DNA of 64,000 nucleotides from Caprella mutica (taxonomy: Eukaryota; Arthropoda; Malacostraca; Amphipoda; Caprellidae), in the NCBI GenBank assembly GCA_947561585.1, contig CANNZV010001862.1:1-64000 (forward strand), written 5' to 3'. The translations under genes and the position numbers were made by a program. Shown here piece after piece: positions 34,636-48,900 of the stretch; positions within the stretch are counted from its first letter, which is position 1, and every line of letters begins with the position of its first letter. The notes beneath the pieces are model-generated. The model was not told where the DNA came from and did no database searches. It worked only from the letters and a program-made list of their open reading frames with translations.

Positions 34636-34935
34636 GCAGAAACTGTAATTTGGTAAAGTGTTTTACTGTGTTCATTATTTATAGAGATGACTTTTTCAAA
34701 AAGAGGAAAAATTCCACTAATACCTATACTTCCAATAATTAATTTTGGCTGATCCACCAATGTTTTCCCAAATTAGCCAGTGAAAATTAATGGTAACATT
34801 GGAAATTACTATTAGGAATAAATAGGTAAATACTTAAAAATATACTGACTTTGCAAGAATTATTATCAATTAGGTAGCTATAGAATATTGTTTTCAAAGA
34901 AAATTTTTTTCCATGGAATATAGACTTTTACATTC
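34636..34935 (-). mobile_element. Family F MITE (hAT-like), copy 7, diverged
   Basis: Reverse orientation: CCAGTCTGCAGAAACTG at one end, then TGGCTGATCCACCAATGTTT, then AAAATTAATGGTAACATTGG. The far end is degraded. Confidence 0.62.
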
Positions 34936-35425
34936 TGGATCAGTGGATCACACTTGTTAAATAACTCAATTTAACCCATTTTCTCTCTGTACGGTATAAT
35001 ATTACCTAATAATAAATTATTATATTCATTTAGGTATACTATGCTGAGTTTGCTCAATATTTGGAAGAATCATGGAAAACACTGAACATTTTAGTGTTCT
35101 AACTTCTAACTACCTATGTAATTTTTTCACATGTATTTAGCAATTTAGTTGCAATGACATTGCAAGAATATTCATTTTAGAGAGAAGAAAATTTCAGCTG
35201 AAATGTTGACCAAAATTACAATCAAATACAATTATATAATCTGGTGCAGCTGCGTAGCATGGTAGCAGTAGACCTGAGATAGCAGAATATGAAATATTAA
35301 TTTTTAATATTTCTCAGCTTGTCTGTAGCTAAATGCTATAATACTATTTATGCTATTTTATTTTCTTGTTTTAACTTCAACTGTTTAATTCTATTATTAT
35401 TATTTAATATAGCTAATAGCTATGT

Positions 35426-36297
35426 ATATGTCACGCGCGTTTGAGTGATATGCAATATCGACCGATTTCGCTGCGCAATCTGTTGATCAATAGTTTGCGC
35501 AACCATCGATCGATAGCGCAACCATCGATCGATTCCGGCGCGTCCGATTGATATGATTTTTTTTAGTTTGTACATCAAAGTGGCACATTTGATCGCGTAT
35601 ATCAATCGATAGCGCAACCATCGATCGATTTCTGCGCGTTCGAATGATATGATTATTTTAGTTTGTACATCAAATTGGCACATTTGATCGCGTATATCAA
35701 TCGATAGCGCAGCCATCGATCGATTTCTGCGCATTCGAATGATATGATTATTTTAGTTTGTACATCAAATTGGCACATTTTATAGCGCATATCATTCGAT
35801 AGCGCAGCCATCGATCGATTTTTGCGTGTTCGAACGATAAAGGTTTTCATTGTTTATGCATTTAATTAATGGTTTTGTTTTTATTGGATAAATACTTTTT
35901 TATATAGCTATTTAATAATTCAACCATCAGTCGATTGTTGCGCGTTTGAATGATATGGATTATGTTAGTTTACGCAACAATCGACTGATGGTTGACTTAT
36001 TAAATATATAAAAAAAGTATTTTTCCAGTAAAAACAAAACAATTAATTAAATACATAAACAAAGAAAACCTGTAACATTCGAACGCGCAGAAATCGATCG
36101 ATGGTTGCGCTATCGATTGATATACGCTATGAAATGTGCCAATTTGATGTAGCTACAAAAAAAATCATATCATTCGAACGCGCAGAAATCGATCGATGGT
36201 TGCGCTATCGATCGATGGCTGCGCAAACTATTGATCAACAGATTGCGCAGCAAAATCGGTTGATATTGCAGATCACTCAAACGCGCGTGACATATAT
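35426..36297. mobile_element. Foldback element with CGATCGAT-rich tandem arms (FB-4)
   Basis: Both ends carry the identical inverted sequence ATGTCACGCGCGTTTGAGTG. The left arm (35430-35840) holds three to four copies of a 96-bp unit with TTTCTGCGCGTTCGAATGAT, TACATCAAATTGGCACATTT and CCATCGATCGAT. The right arm (36075-36280) holds the same unit inverted, once or twice. The arms are far richer in CpG than their surroundings. Open frames of 65-105 codons on both strands come from the repeat. Flanking duplication is unclear. Confidence 0.8.
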
Positions 36298-36907
36298 ATT
36301 ACTTTTAATTTATTTATATAGCTATATGTTTTATAAAAATAGCTACCATTTAATATTAATTTTATTTTATAAATACATTTTTATATTTATTTATAAATGT
36401 ATTATGAATTTTGATTAGAAGCTTAGAACAGAAGTCAAAGGAGAATTTTATGGAGAATAACTTACCAGATTCTGCTGCCTTGATCTAAATCACAGATTCC
36501 CCGCATAATTAAATGCTTGTCTGTTTACAGTGATATGGCGTACCTATATGGCCTCTGGTGTTCACTTAGGAAATTATGTCTCTTTCAATGATTGATAAGC
36601 TACTCAATTAGAGTTTTACAGACTTCAATTGCTTTACCTACTGCCCAAACATTTAATTTTTAGATTTTTTCAGCAGGTTGCATTAATTGGTAAAGTGTTT
36701 GCCCATAAATCCTCTAATTTGTGATTAATTTTCTGTAAAATATGTGAACATATAGTTAAAAACTCAGAAAATATATTAATATCCCATTTTCTGCAGTAAC
36801 TATGTAGCATAGTTAGTTGCTGTCAAGTATCAATTTTTATAGGTCAGTTTTTTTAAATGGTAGCTATTTGTTATTGTCATAGCTAGCAAAAATAATTCGA
36901 TAGCAAG
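36298..36907. other. Region upstream of the SLC26A11-type gene
   Basis: No gene or repeat recognised. The promoter and 5' UTR of the transporter should lie here or in an unseen upstream exon. I cannot point to a specific start site. Confidence 0.35.
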
Positions 36908-39900
36908 ATGAATAGGCCTGGTACTTCAAGAGATAGCAGTGATGTTGATGAAGGTAAATATCAGTCACTAAAATGATTGTGAAAATGAATATGTTGTATT
37001 TTCAATCTAAGTTATGAATTAGTGTCTTAATATCTTATTATCTGTAACTTACTATTCCACTGTTTATTTATAAAAATATATTTTTATTTAAATGTTTAGT
37101 TCAATGCATAATTGCATATGATGAAATCAGCCTAAATACAACAACTAGGTAGCTACTAGTCAAGTAATCAGTAACAAAACAGTTTCCATGTGAACTTTAA
37201 ACTATTTTTAAATTAGTTACTAAAAATGAAATGTCCCTATTGATTACTAATTTGTAACATTTTAATATTGGAGTTAATGCTTGAATATAAAATATATCTA
37301 AGTATTAGCTAATATTAATATATTAATTCCTTTTATTGAGTAGAGTTATTGAAGTTAATATTATTGCCTATAACTCTTTCTAAATGCAAAATACCCTATA
37401 GATAGCTATTCTACACAATAGCTATAAAATTTTAATTTTAATTAGAAAAATGAATATTGTATTATGGAATATCTAACTAAATATATATTAAAAATTATTT
37501 ACTATTTATAATCAATAGCATCACCATTATGTATAATTATAATAATTATAACTTATTGCTCTGATTGCTGTTTCATTATTTAATCAAATTAAAGTACCTA
37601 CTTGATTATAGTTATCATTTTTCTTGGTTCCACTATCATCACTTTATGGTAACTACTCATTATGTGTCAGATCAGTAATTTCTTTCTTTTTCTAATTCTT
37701 GTTTTTTTTTGCAGCTTTGCGAGAGGGTCTGGTTGATGCAGAAGTTTCCATAGCGACTTCTGAGGGACTCTGCGACGGACTAGCAAATCATTTTGAGGTA
37801 GATATCAATTTATCAAACTTGTTTGCTGTTAGTACATATTTGAATGGCTAATTAATAGCTAGCTGTAGCTTAATTAGATTTTTAATTATTCTTTAGTTAG
37901 CTAATTGAATTGAATATTTAGCTAGCTATAGCTAATTTGATAAAATACTATATTTTACTTTAAAGTCAAAAAGAATAAAAATGTAATAAAATTAGCAAGT
38001 ATTTTGGACAAATTATTTTGAAAAATTAGAAAGCAAGAATTCAAATCATAATTTAATTGGAACTACTTTAAATCATTCCTAGTAGATTATGAAAGACATC
38101 CTCTGTTACTTAGAAATTGACTTCTCTTGTTCTAGCTATAGCTTCTAGTGCATTGACATTTGTGGTGAAAAAAGAGAAATTAGCTAATTTGTTTCTCATT
38201 TATTTCAAAATGCTGAATAAAGTTGATCTTATTCCAGAGAATGGGTAAAAAGTTTTTCTCCAAAGAAACGCTGCACCAGCGGGTTCCAATAACATCTTGG
38301 ATTCGAGGCTATGATGCAGAATGTCTTCAAGGAGATGTTTTGGCGGGTATCACAGTCGGACTTACGGTCATACCACAGAGTATAGCTTACGCTGTAGTGG
38401 CCGGTGTACCTCCTAATGTAAGTTTTGAAATTCATAATCTATATATTTTTTTTTTAATAACTATCTATAGTAGCTAGCTGTATTGGGTTCCTTATATATA
38501 GCTATTAGCTAAATAATTAATTATTATTTTATTGATTTCTTAATGATGTTGTCTTAAGCTATTTTATATCTAATGGTTTGCATTTGGGTTCTGAAGCATA
38601 CGTTAAACATTTTAAAATAATCATTTATTAACAGAATGACTTATCACAATTATTGAAAATAAAAATAAATGGGTATACTTAAAGAAGAAATAAAGAGCAT
38701 GTGCTTCAAAAAAGCCGAGTCTGGGTAGATCAGGAATGCGAACTAAGAACCAATCCAAATTCCTCCTTCCTAGCTCGCGTCCCTAATTGAAATAGGGACA
38801 CAAAGTAGGAATCTACCAAAAGTAGCATTTTCTCTTCATTAATGCTTTTACTCTTTCACAGTTTGGTTTGTACTCCGCATTCATGGGTTGTTTCATCTAC
38901 ATGGTGTTTGGAAGCAGCAAAGATGTGACAATTGGTCCCACAGCTATAATGAGTATCATAACTCACGAGTACACCAAAAACTTGGCGTGTACAGACGATG
39001 AATCTCTTTCTGTGATGGCAGTTCTGCTGACTTTCCTAATGGGTTTTATTATAATGTTGGCAGCGAGTTTTAGAATAGGTAATTAACTAATTTTGATTTA
39101 TTAACATTTTTTTTCTTGTTCTTGATTGAAAAATAATGTCGTTTTACACCAATACTGTTATAATCTTGCTATTTGATATTTTTTGTTTTATCACAGTATT
39201 AATGAATTAGTTTTCTAATAAAATTAATATGATGAAAAGGGTATTTTCCTAGAATGATATTTCATTCTGACTATTTTTCTCTACAGGTTTTTTAATTACC
39301 TTCATAGGAAGGACAGTAATTATTGGTTTCACATCTGCAGCAGCCATCAACATTGCCACGTCACAAGTAGACGGTATGGCTACTAGCTAGCTAGTTATTA
39401 TTGCAAATGAAACAGAAGTGTAATTTAGGTGTAATATCATCCCACTATTTCTATTAGTATGAAATAAAAAATAAAATTTATATATGATGAATAGAAGCTA
39501 GCTACTTGCTTATATAAATTATTAATAATTTGGTAGCTAGTTACACCAATTTCTAATAGTGCAACTTCTTGGAATAATAGCTATATATTTGCTGTGTTTT
39601 TTTATTTACGGTGGTTTTTATTTACATTTTTTTTATATACGGTGTTTTTTCATTTACAATGGTTTTCTCAAAGGTCTGCTGGGTATTAAAACTGAAGCTG
39701 AAGGAACCGTACAGACGTGGATTGAGATTTTCACGCACATATCAGAGACTAAATGGGAAGACATAACTTTGGGTCTGAGTTGCTGTGTGGTACTCCTTGT
39801 GTTGAGGGTGAGCATTTTTAATACATTAGCTAGCTACTATAAAAATCATTTAATAAAAGTCATGATTTTTAATATTCTGTTAATATTTTAAATTGTTTAA

Positions 39901-42900
39901 TGGTATAAGAAAATGTTCAGTACAATATAATCTCATAGACGGACAAGCCTGATAAATAATTAACGAGATCAAGCCCATATGTAAGTTTGTAATAGCTACT
40001 TTTAGGGCAGATTATTAATAAAGATAAAGATTTATGAATGATATTATAGCATTCTTAAGTTATTTAGCCTCTTATGCTGTTTATCTAAATATCATCTGTA
40101 GTTCCTTTGAGACTAATATTTATTTAACTTGTAGTTTATTTTGTTTTTTACTATAGCTAATTTGTATAGCTACTAAAGTTACAATTCTTATGAACTGTTC
40201 TTACCCATTCATTTGACCTGATATATAAAGAAAATAAAAAACTTCTTAGAGGTCACAATTCAAATTGAATTTAAAGTTCGTTTTTGACATTGGGGCATTA
40301 ATAAGTTAAATGCCACTAGCGCTCATAATGCTCCAAACGCTATAAACGCCCCAAAATGCTCAAAACGCCCCAAAATGCTCCATATGTACTCTGGTTGACT
40401 TCTATTGCGCACCAAGATTGAGTAATGTCAAATAACTGTATCATTATTACCGGGTGGACAACTGCACTTTTAAGTGTATTTAATGGTTCATAGAGCTTAA
40501 ACGTGAATGATAAAACTAATTTCACATAGTTATCTAGCTACCAGTGATTGCTGAGACTGTTTATTTAGGTAACCTTTTCAATTTATACATTTTTTTAACC
40601 ATCCTTCATATAACCAATAATTAGTTCGTATAAATATACTTAAACTAAAAATAGATTAAAATACGAATTTGATATTGATAGAGAGATAGCTTCAGTGAAA
40701 TACAAGGGTATGTGTTTTTGTCCTATTGCCTAGGTACAGCCAAAGAAATTGTATCCGTATTTATTTTTTGATAGTTAACAAATTTCAAATGTTGAAGATA
40801 AATCATATTACAGGTAGTAAAGCTCGGACAAAAAATATCCGTTCTATAAGGGCCATGTAGCTCTTACAATGACATCTTTAAATTATATGGATTAACAAAT
40901 ATATTCTATGTCTACCATCAATCTAGTCATGCATTGATTAATTTGATTATATTCACTTAATGAGTTAGTGTATTGTTGTTCAGTTTTTTTAATGATTTAA
41001 TTTTGTTACCCTTTTCTTATACATTTTCTTTGATTAGAAAAGTTCTATAAAAATTAAAGAGGTGTAACTATTATAATAGTAACCCTAGATTTTCACGTAA
41101 TTCATATCTATTTAGTTACAAATATCTTTGTTTTATTTTACATACCTTATTTTTTCGTACATTTGTTTGAGTAAGTAAATACAGGGTTGAATATTTTGCA
41201 AGGCGTAGTGAATAAAAAGACTGAAATATTTCCCGAATTGACTCTCTAAGATGTTTCCCGCTATGCTAGTGCTCTGTTACTTCCACAGAAGTAGAGATTA
41301 TTCTTTTTATTGAAACATGTGGTCTCAGATAGACGATGAAGGGTCAAAAAAATGTTAAAGAAGTAATGGTTTTATCTTGTTAATTTGGGTTAACTTTCAA
41401 ATTCTTACCAAACTTCAACAACATGTGATGCTAGAATTTTCTGTAACATTATAGACTCGATATAGATTCCAATTATTATATGTACTGCATATGTTCGTTT
41501 TGGTTTCAACATTTATTGTTCTTTTTCTTATGTTTTTTCAAGTATTGCACAATACTTTTGAGCCTTACATATTAACATAATGATTTTTCAAAATGAATTA
41601 TTTATCGATAAAATTAAAGATAATTCTTGTGTATATTTCATCCAAAAACTCTTCAAAGAACAAAACCTCGTTAAAATTCTTACTTTGATAAGTAACACGC
41701 TTTTTCTTTCGGTGTATGAAACGCTCAAAAAACTGCCTCAAATGCACCAATAAATGTCCCCAAATGCACTGATAAGTGCCCCAAATGCACCGATAAGTGC
41801 CCCAAATGCACCGATAAGTGCCCCAAATGCCCCGATAAGTGCTCCAAATGCTCTTTTCTATCGCTCCTACTGCACATTTATAGCGCTACAAGTGCTCGTT
41901 TTGACCGCTACTACTGCTCTTTTTTAAGTGCCCCAATGTCCTAGCTCTAGTCATTGTGCTTTATGTATTAACTTAAAATCACCTGGCACTTTGAATTACA
42001 TACTGATATATGCAACGAGGTTAAATTGTAAATGATAATATGAATAGCTACCTAATAATATTTTAATATAATTAAATAGTAATAATATGATTTAATAATA
42101 ACAGATGATAATAGTATATTTTTATTCATAATCTGCTTATAGGAGCTACACAAATTAATAAACAATTTGAAATACTAAAACAGAAAAAGAAAATGAATCC
42201 CGGCTAAGAAAAATCTTTAATAATTAAAACCAAATCTTGTATTTGCACTATACAATTCAGTATTACAAAACAATATTATAATACAATAATAATAAAAGCT
42301 ATTAATAATTATATTTAAATATAATAATATTTATTAAATAATAGCTAAGTATTAATTTAAATGAATTGTAAAGATTTAATCTTCTTGTTTTTAATGGAAA
42401 ATATTGTCTTTAATAAATTCCTAGCTATAGCTATATAATAATTTCCTCCCTTTTAAACTAGTGGTTCCTTTTGTTCCCCAGCAAGTAGGTCGCATGGAGT
42501 TTGCCAAGAAGACTCCAATCGACAGCACCTCCACTAGAGTGTGGAAGCAGTGTCTCTTCCTGATGTCAGTGGGACGCAATGCCATTGTAGTGGTACTGTG
42601 CTGTCTCCTGGCCTACCTGCTGAGGGAGAGTGAGCCCTTCAGCATCACTGGCTACATCACACCTGGCTTCCCTGAGGTCAAACTTCCTACCTTCACACTG
42701 ACTTGCAATAAGTGAGAGAGTAGAAAATAATAGCTTTAGAGAACTTAATTAGTCTGGTTTTTATGTAGCTAAAAATATTGTCGATTTAAAGAGGAATAGA
42801 AAGTTTGTAATATTATAATATTGTTGTTTATAGGTAATATGAAGAATGTTTGGATATACTTCGATGGTATGCCATTTTTACAAACTTTATTAAAAACTGT

Positions 42901-45900
42901 ATTTGCTAGTAACAAACTTAGGGAAGCTACGAATTATCGGTGGTTTCACAACTTCGATCATATAATAGAAAAACGATGAAGCTAATAGCTACTTGTTATA
43001 TTTTAATAATTATTATTATTCCTTTTTTCTTATATAACTGAAGATTTAAAACCGACCAATAATTTGTAGCAAACTTATCCTAGCTAAATTGAATTATTTC
43101 TATATATTGACATATTTTCTCACACTCTACATTTTCCTAATGACACTGGAATTACTCACTCAGCTAGCTATTTAATTACCTTCGCAAATTTCGGAGGGTG
43201 GTAAACTGGTAATGCTTTAGGTGGGGTTCAAACATCTTTAGACTGCGTTCCTATTCTAATTATTCCTTTATAGCTAACTAAGTAGCTACTCAATTAATTA
43301 GCTCGCTTCTAGTTGATTAATTCTCATTCAATTGATTAATTCTCATTCAATTTCTTTTCAGTACCAATAGTAGCACTGGTGAGTTTTACGATTTTGGCGA
43401 AGTAGCGCAAATGTTTGGCTCCGCCCTCTTCATTGTGCCGGTGATTGCCATCTTAGAGGACATAGCCATTGCTAGTGCTTTTGCTGGTGGAAAAGCTATA
43501 GATGCTACTCAGGTTAGACGGAGATTATATTAATATTATTAATTTAAGATTAATATTATTAACTAAAGATTAATATTGTTTATTTAAGATTATTTATAAA
43601 TAACAGAATTAAAAAATTTAAATAAAAATTTAAAATTTAAATCTACCCAATGAATTTATGAGAGTTAAAATAAATTGTTGTAGGTTTATTGTGCTGACAG
43701 CCTGATCTTTTTTTTATACTTTTAATTATTTTTATTTATTTATATAACTAGCTACCTCTAAAAATTCCCTCAAAGAATAATTAGCACAATAATTCATAAT
43801 TGTGTTATCGAAATCTCCATTAACCATTTCTTCATTTTTACTGTTCAATTATCATTACATTTCCTCATTTTCCTGCTTGAAATATCTCTCAATAGCTCTA
43901 CTTTTCTACAGGAAATGTTTGCTCTTGGCCTGTGCAACTTTGTAGGTTCCTTTTTCCAAAGCATCCCCACCACCGGCTCTTTCTCCCGTTCTGCCGTTAA
44001 CTCCACAAGTGGTGTGAAAACTCAGGCCGGTGGAGCCGTCACAGGTAAATTTTAACCCGAGAACCGTTAAAGAGCTGTTGAAATAACTAATTTATAGTGC
44101 ATGTGTTTATGTACTAAGATTTATTAGGAGATGTACACTTGTACAGGTTTATTTTTTGTAAACTATATTAAATATTCTACTATTTAGATTAAGCTGTGCA
44201 TCGAATTCTTCATTTTTGTCACTAGCTATTGTAATTCTTTTATTGTATTTTTTACTAGCTATTGTGTTTCTTTTATTGTATTTTTTACTAGCTTTTGTAT
44301 TTTTTACTAGCTATTGTATTTCTTTTATTTTTCAATGAAGTTTTCCATTCATTCAGGTACACTGGTTGTGTTGGCGCTACTTTTCCTCACGCCAGCCTTC
44401 AAATACATTCCTAAGAGCGCTTTATCAGCAGTCATTATCTGTGCTGTGATATTCATGGTGGAGTACCACGATATTATTCCGATATGGAAGTCCTACAGAT
44501 TGGATCAGGTGAAACTTGGGATGAGTAGGGTTGTGAAAATATGCTTTGAGAAACATTGGGAATATTATAGAGAGAGGTAATTAAACAGTATAGAATCGTT
44601 CTAAACCAGCAGTATATAGCTACTATATAGTATTCTATACCATTTCGTTTCGTCTATGATATTCTTCAGATCTGATTTTAAAAGCGTATTGTGACAACCG
44701 TAGTTATGATCTGATAAAGAAAATCCTAGAGATTAACTATCAGTACCATTCTAATGTGGAAACTCCTCGGTAGATTCCCTTGTGGACCACATTCCTCACA
44801 TGTGTTCTTTGGAAGTTGGAGTGGGGTATATTGGTCGGTACCGGTGTGAACATTGCGATGCTACTCTATCTGCAGGCCACGCCCAACATCCAAGTTAAGG
44901 TTGATAAGGTAAGTTGATGGTAACGATTTATAATTATTAATTGATAGAATTTTCTAATATTGGAAAGATATAGCTAGTATAGTTTAGGAATCATTAAGCT
45001 ACATGTCAGATCATAATTGATTCATAACTATGGTACATTAATATCTATTTAGTAGCTACACAATGGTCTAATTTATTTATATTATTAAGCAGTGGATATA
45101 AAAAAGTTCCTAATTATATAACTATGTGTTTATTAGCTAGCTATTACAATTTAATTCTCAATCAATTTAATTTTTGATAGCTACCAATCATTGGCAGCTC
45201 TTACATCTGATGCTCATTATATTTTTTACCAAATTTAATATAGTTTCTATAGCTACAGTTTTTTTCACGCCACTCACAGATTAAAAGAAGAATACTCTTG
45301 CTTTTGGAATTCTTCCATCTTCTGTAAACATTTCCATTTTGTTAGTTTTCATCACATTTTCTGTTTGTTGTTTGTGTCTTCGTTTTTTGTTTTTCCTTTT
45401 GGCTCAATTTCTTTGCGAGAATTTAGATTTAGGTGTTAATTAGATTTAAATGTGAATTGCCCCTTTGGCTCAATTTGGAAATTATCTGTGTTGGATGGAA
45501 GAGTGAAGATGAAATGTCTTTTTTACCCTGAACTGTTGTAATTTGGAGTATTTATATATTTTTTAATTGTTCATTTTTGGAGTTGTAATTTTTGAATGGT
45601 ACTTTTATTTTCCATCGTCTGGTTGTGTGACCAGAAATATTTCTAAAGTTTAGAATGGTTCGAGTTATTGTTCCTGTTTTTGGCCCTTTCATTTTGATAT
45701 TTTTAATTTGGGTGTTCGTTTTTATTGTCCTGCGTTGGAACGGCATTTTTTTGGTAAGATCTCAACATTTTCTTATGTGTTTTTTCTCACTTCTTCCTTC
45801 ACCACCTCGGGTATCTATTATGGTGTGTTCATATATTTATTCACAAACTATTAGTGGTATTGTTTCAACTGTTCAGTTTTCATGTGTTATTCATTCTCAT

Positions 45901-48900
45901 AGCTATATGATAAATCTATATATCAAAACGTGTGAATTCAAATTAAGGTTATTATAAATAATATACCTGCATAAAATAGCTACTTCTTAAACTCATTTTT
46001 TTAAAGGTTCAGCTAAAGTTAAGCTTATTTGTTTCTAAATCTGTAAAACACCTAAATTTAGTCTTTTAAAGTTATTCCTCATTGTTTTAATTTCTAAGAA
46101 TGCATAAAATTAAAATACTTATTAGTTGCCTTTACTTTAAAGCAGTTTTATCCTTTACAGATTTGTTCCCAAGATGTATATTTTACATTCTTAATTTCTC
46201 TTTCCAATTCCCTTTTAAAACTTACTTTCCAGCACTTTGTATTTTATAAATTCAAATCAAAATATATACCGAGATGTTTATAAAGCTTGGAGTGAAGTGC
46301 CCACAGATTAATAACAGGTAGATTGTAAGGTTAGTTATTTGAATAATTCAAGTAACTTTTCAATCATTAATTTAACACACTAATTAGTTGAACACACATT
46401 TTACCAAATACAGAGGAAGAAATTAAACTTTTACCATCTCGTAGTTCAATTTATGTGATGTCATTATTTATATCCATTTTTCTACAAATTAGCGTAGCTA
46501 CCTCCAGGATTTAATGAATCTAATTTCCATTTTTCTATGTAAGAGCTTATCTTCAGGTTTATTTTTTATTTTTATTACTAATATATTGAACAATTGGTTA
46601 CATTAATAACCCTCTCAGACGGCAATGGGTGACGGTACTGTAATTGTGCGGGTAATTCCTTCGCTCGGCATGATGTTCCCCAGTGCCGAGTACGTGAAGA
46701 GGAAAGTGTCAGAAGCCGGTGTGAAGCACATGCCGCTCACAGTGGTGGTAGACTGCTCTCACGCCTCATCCATGGACTACACTGCTGGATTGGTGAGTCA
46801 CAAATAGCAGAGAAATTGTTACAGAGAACCCTTTAGTGTCCAGTGGGTCACTGGTGGATGAATAGAAATAAAAATGTCTAATATCTTGTTCCTTGATATT
46901 TCAATCCCTTTTTTCCATAATTAGGTACATACCTAAGACTCTCTTCTCACTGAAATGAACAATGGTAGCTACACAAAATTATATGCTCAGTTAAAAGAAA
47001 AATCCATTTGCATTCTCAACATTTTATAAAACTTAAATGAGCAAATTTTGAAAAAAGTACTATCTATTTCTTTATCGTATATTATCTTAGTTTTTCTTGG
47101 GGTTAATAGTGACTATTTATTTCAGGCAATGAGGGATTTGATGAAGGCTTTCAGTAGTCGGGACCAGAAAGTTCAGTTTACCAACGCAAACGAGAAAGTG
47201 ACACATACTCTCAAGGCGCTGATACCAGAGATAGAAGAAATGACTGTGGTGAGTTATGTGCTGATACCAGAGATAGAAGAAATGACTGTGGTGAGTTATG
47301 TGCTGATACCAGACATTGAAGAAATGACTGTGGTGAGTTAAGTGCTGATACCAGACATAGAAGAAATGACTGGTGAGTTATGTGCTGATACCAGACATTG
47401 AAGAAATGACTGTGGTGAGTTAAGTGCTGATACCAGACATAGAAGAAATGACTGTGGTGAGTTATGTGCTGATCCCAGACATTGAAGAAATGACTGTGGT
47501 GAGTTATGTGCTGATACCAGACATAGAAGAAATGACTGTGGTGAGTTATGTGCTGATACCAGACATTGAAGAAATGACTGTGGTGAGTTATGTGCTGATA
47601 CCAGACATTGAAGAAATGACTGTGGTGAGTTATGTGCTGATACCAGACATTGAAGAAATGACTGTGGTGAGTTATGTGCTGATACCAGACATTGAAGAAA
47701 TGACTGTGGTGAGTTATGTGCTGATACCAGACATAGAAGAAATGACTGTGGTGAGTTATGTGCTGATACCAGACATTGAAGAAATGACTGTGGTGAGTTA
47801 TGTGCTGATACCAGACATTGAAGAAATGACTGTGGTGAGTTATGTGCTGATACCAGACATTGAAGAAATGACTGTGGTGAGTTATGTGCTGATACCAGAC
47901 ATTGAAGAAATGACTGTGGTGAGTTATGTGCTGATACCAGACATTGAAGAAATGACTGTGGTGAGTTATGTGCTGATACCAGACATAGAAGAAATGACTG
48001 TGGTGAGTATAGTGTGCTGATACCAGACATTGAAGAAATGAATGTGGTGAGTAAAGTGTGCTGAATGAAAGTTTTATTTGGTGAGTCCAGGAGGTCAATA
48101 ATATAAATAGTTTGTAAAGTTACTTTATAATAGAAGAATCAAATTAATATAAAACTTTCAATCGTTTCCTCAGGATTCCCTACCATACACTGTGGATGAG
48201 GTTAACTCCAGTGTAATTCTGACTAGTAAGTGAACCACTGGTGTCTGGTTACTAGTTACACTCTTGCACTACTAGAACCTAATGGAGTTCTATGTTGTTG
48301 AAGCTAATTGAGTTCTATATTGTAGAACCTATTTTGAGTTCTATTATGTAGAACACTATAACTAGCTATTGCTAGCTATAAGTAACTACTAGTTATCACA
48401 GCTAGAAACTAGTTAAAGTAACTCCTAGTTTCACAACTCCAGTTCTGGTTTCCGTCTGCTTCACATTTCCCACTAGCTATTTTAAACCTTACTAATGCAC
48501 CTTCCTTTCTCTAAATATTTTCTAATATTATTATTTGCATTGTCATATATTTTAAATTTTATTTGTTATGCTTTTTATGTCACTGCCAGAGTTTATTGTT
48601 TTTAACACCATTGTATGTTTTTATTAATTTAAACCTCTTCTTTCTTACTTTTCCACCATTCACAATTTTGTAACTACCAACCCTATGAAAAAATGTAAAT
48701 AATTTGAATTTTATAGTCTAGGTTTAGTGTGAATGTACTTCTTTTATTAGTGTTTTTATTTTTCATTTTATTTATTGTTGTAAATAGATAGGTGATAAAT
48801 TTTATTATTTTAAGATCAGTTTATATTTTCCAACGAGTTGGCAATCTTTATTTTTTGTTTTGATAGAAGTGGTAGCTAGGTTTTTTTTTTACTTATACAA

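Noticed and set aside
35420..36418. Open frames with repeated AALSIDIR and QFDVQTK sequences
   Set aside because: They are readings of the 96-bp foldback unit on either strand, with no independent coding evidence.
38223..38237. ATG at 38223 as transporter start
   Set aside because: It lies in the intron before the acceptor at 38237. Upstream exons at 36908 and 37715 join in phase and supply a better start.
47211..48098. 295-, 230- and 198-codon frames over the 42-bp array
   Set aside because: The unit length is a multiple of three without stops, so several frames stay open on both strands. Only the first 123 bp from 47126 belong to the transporter exon with confidence.
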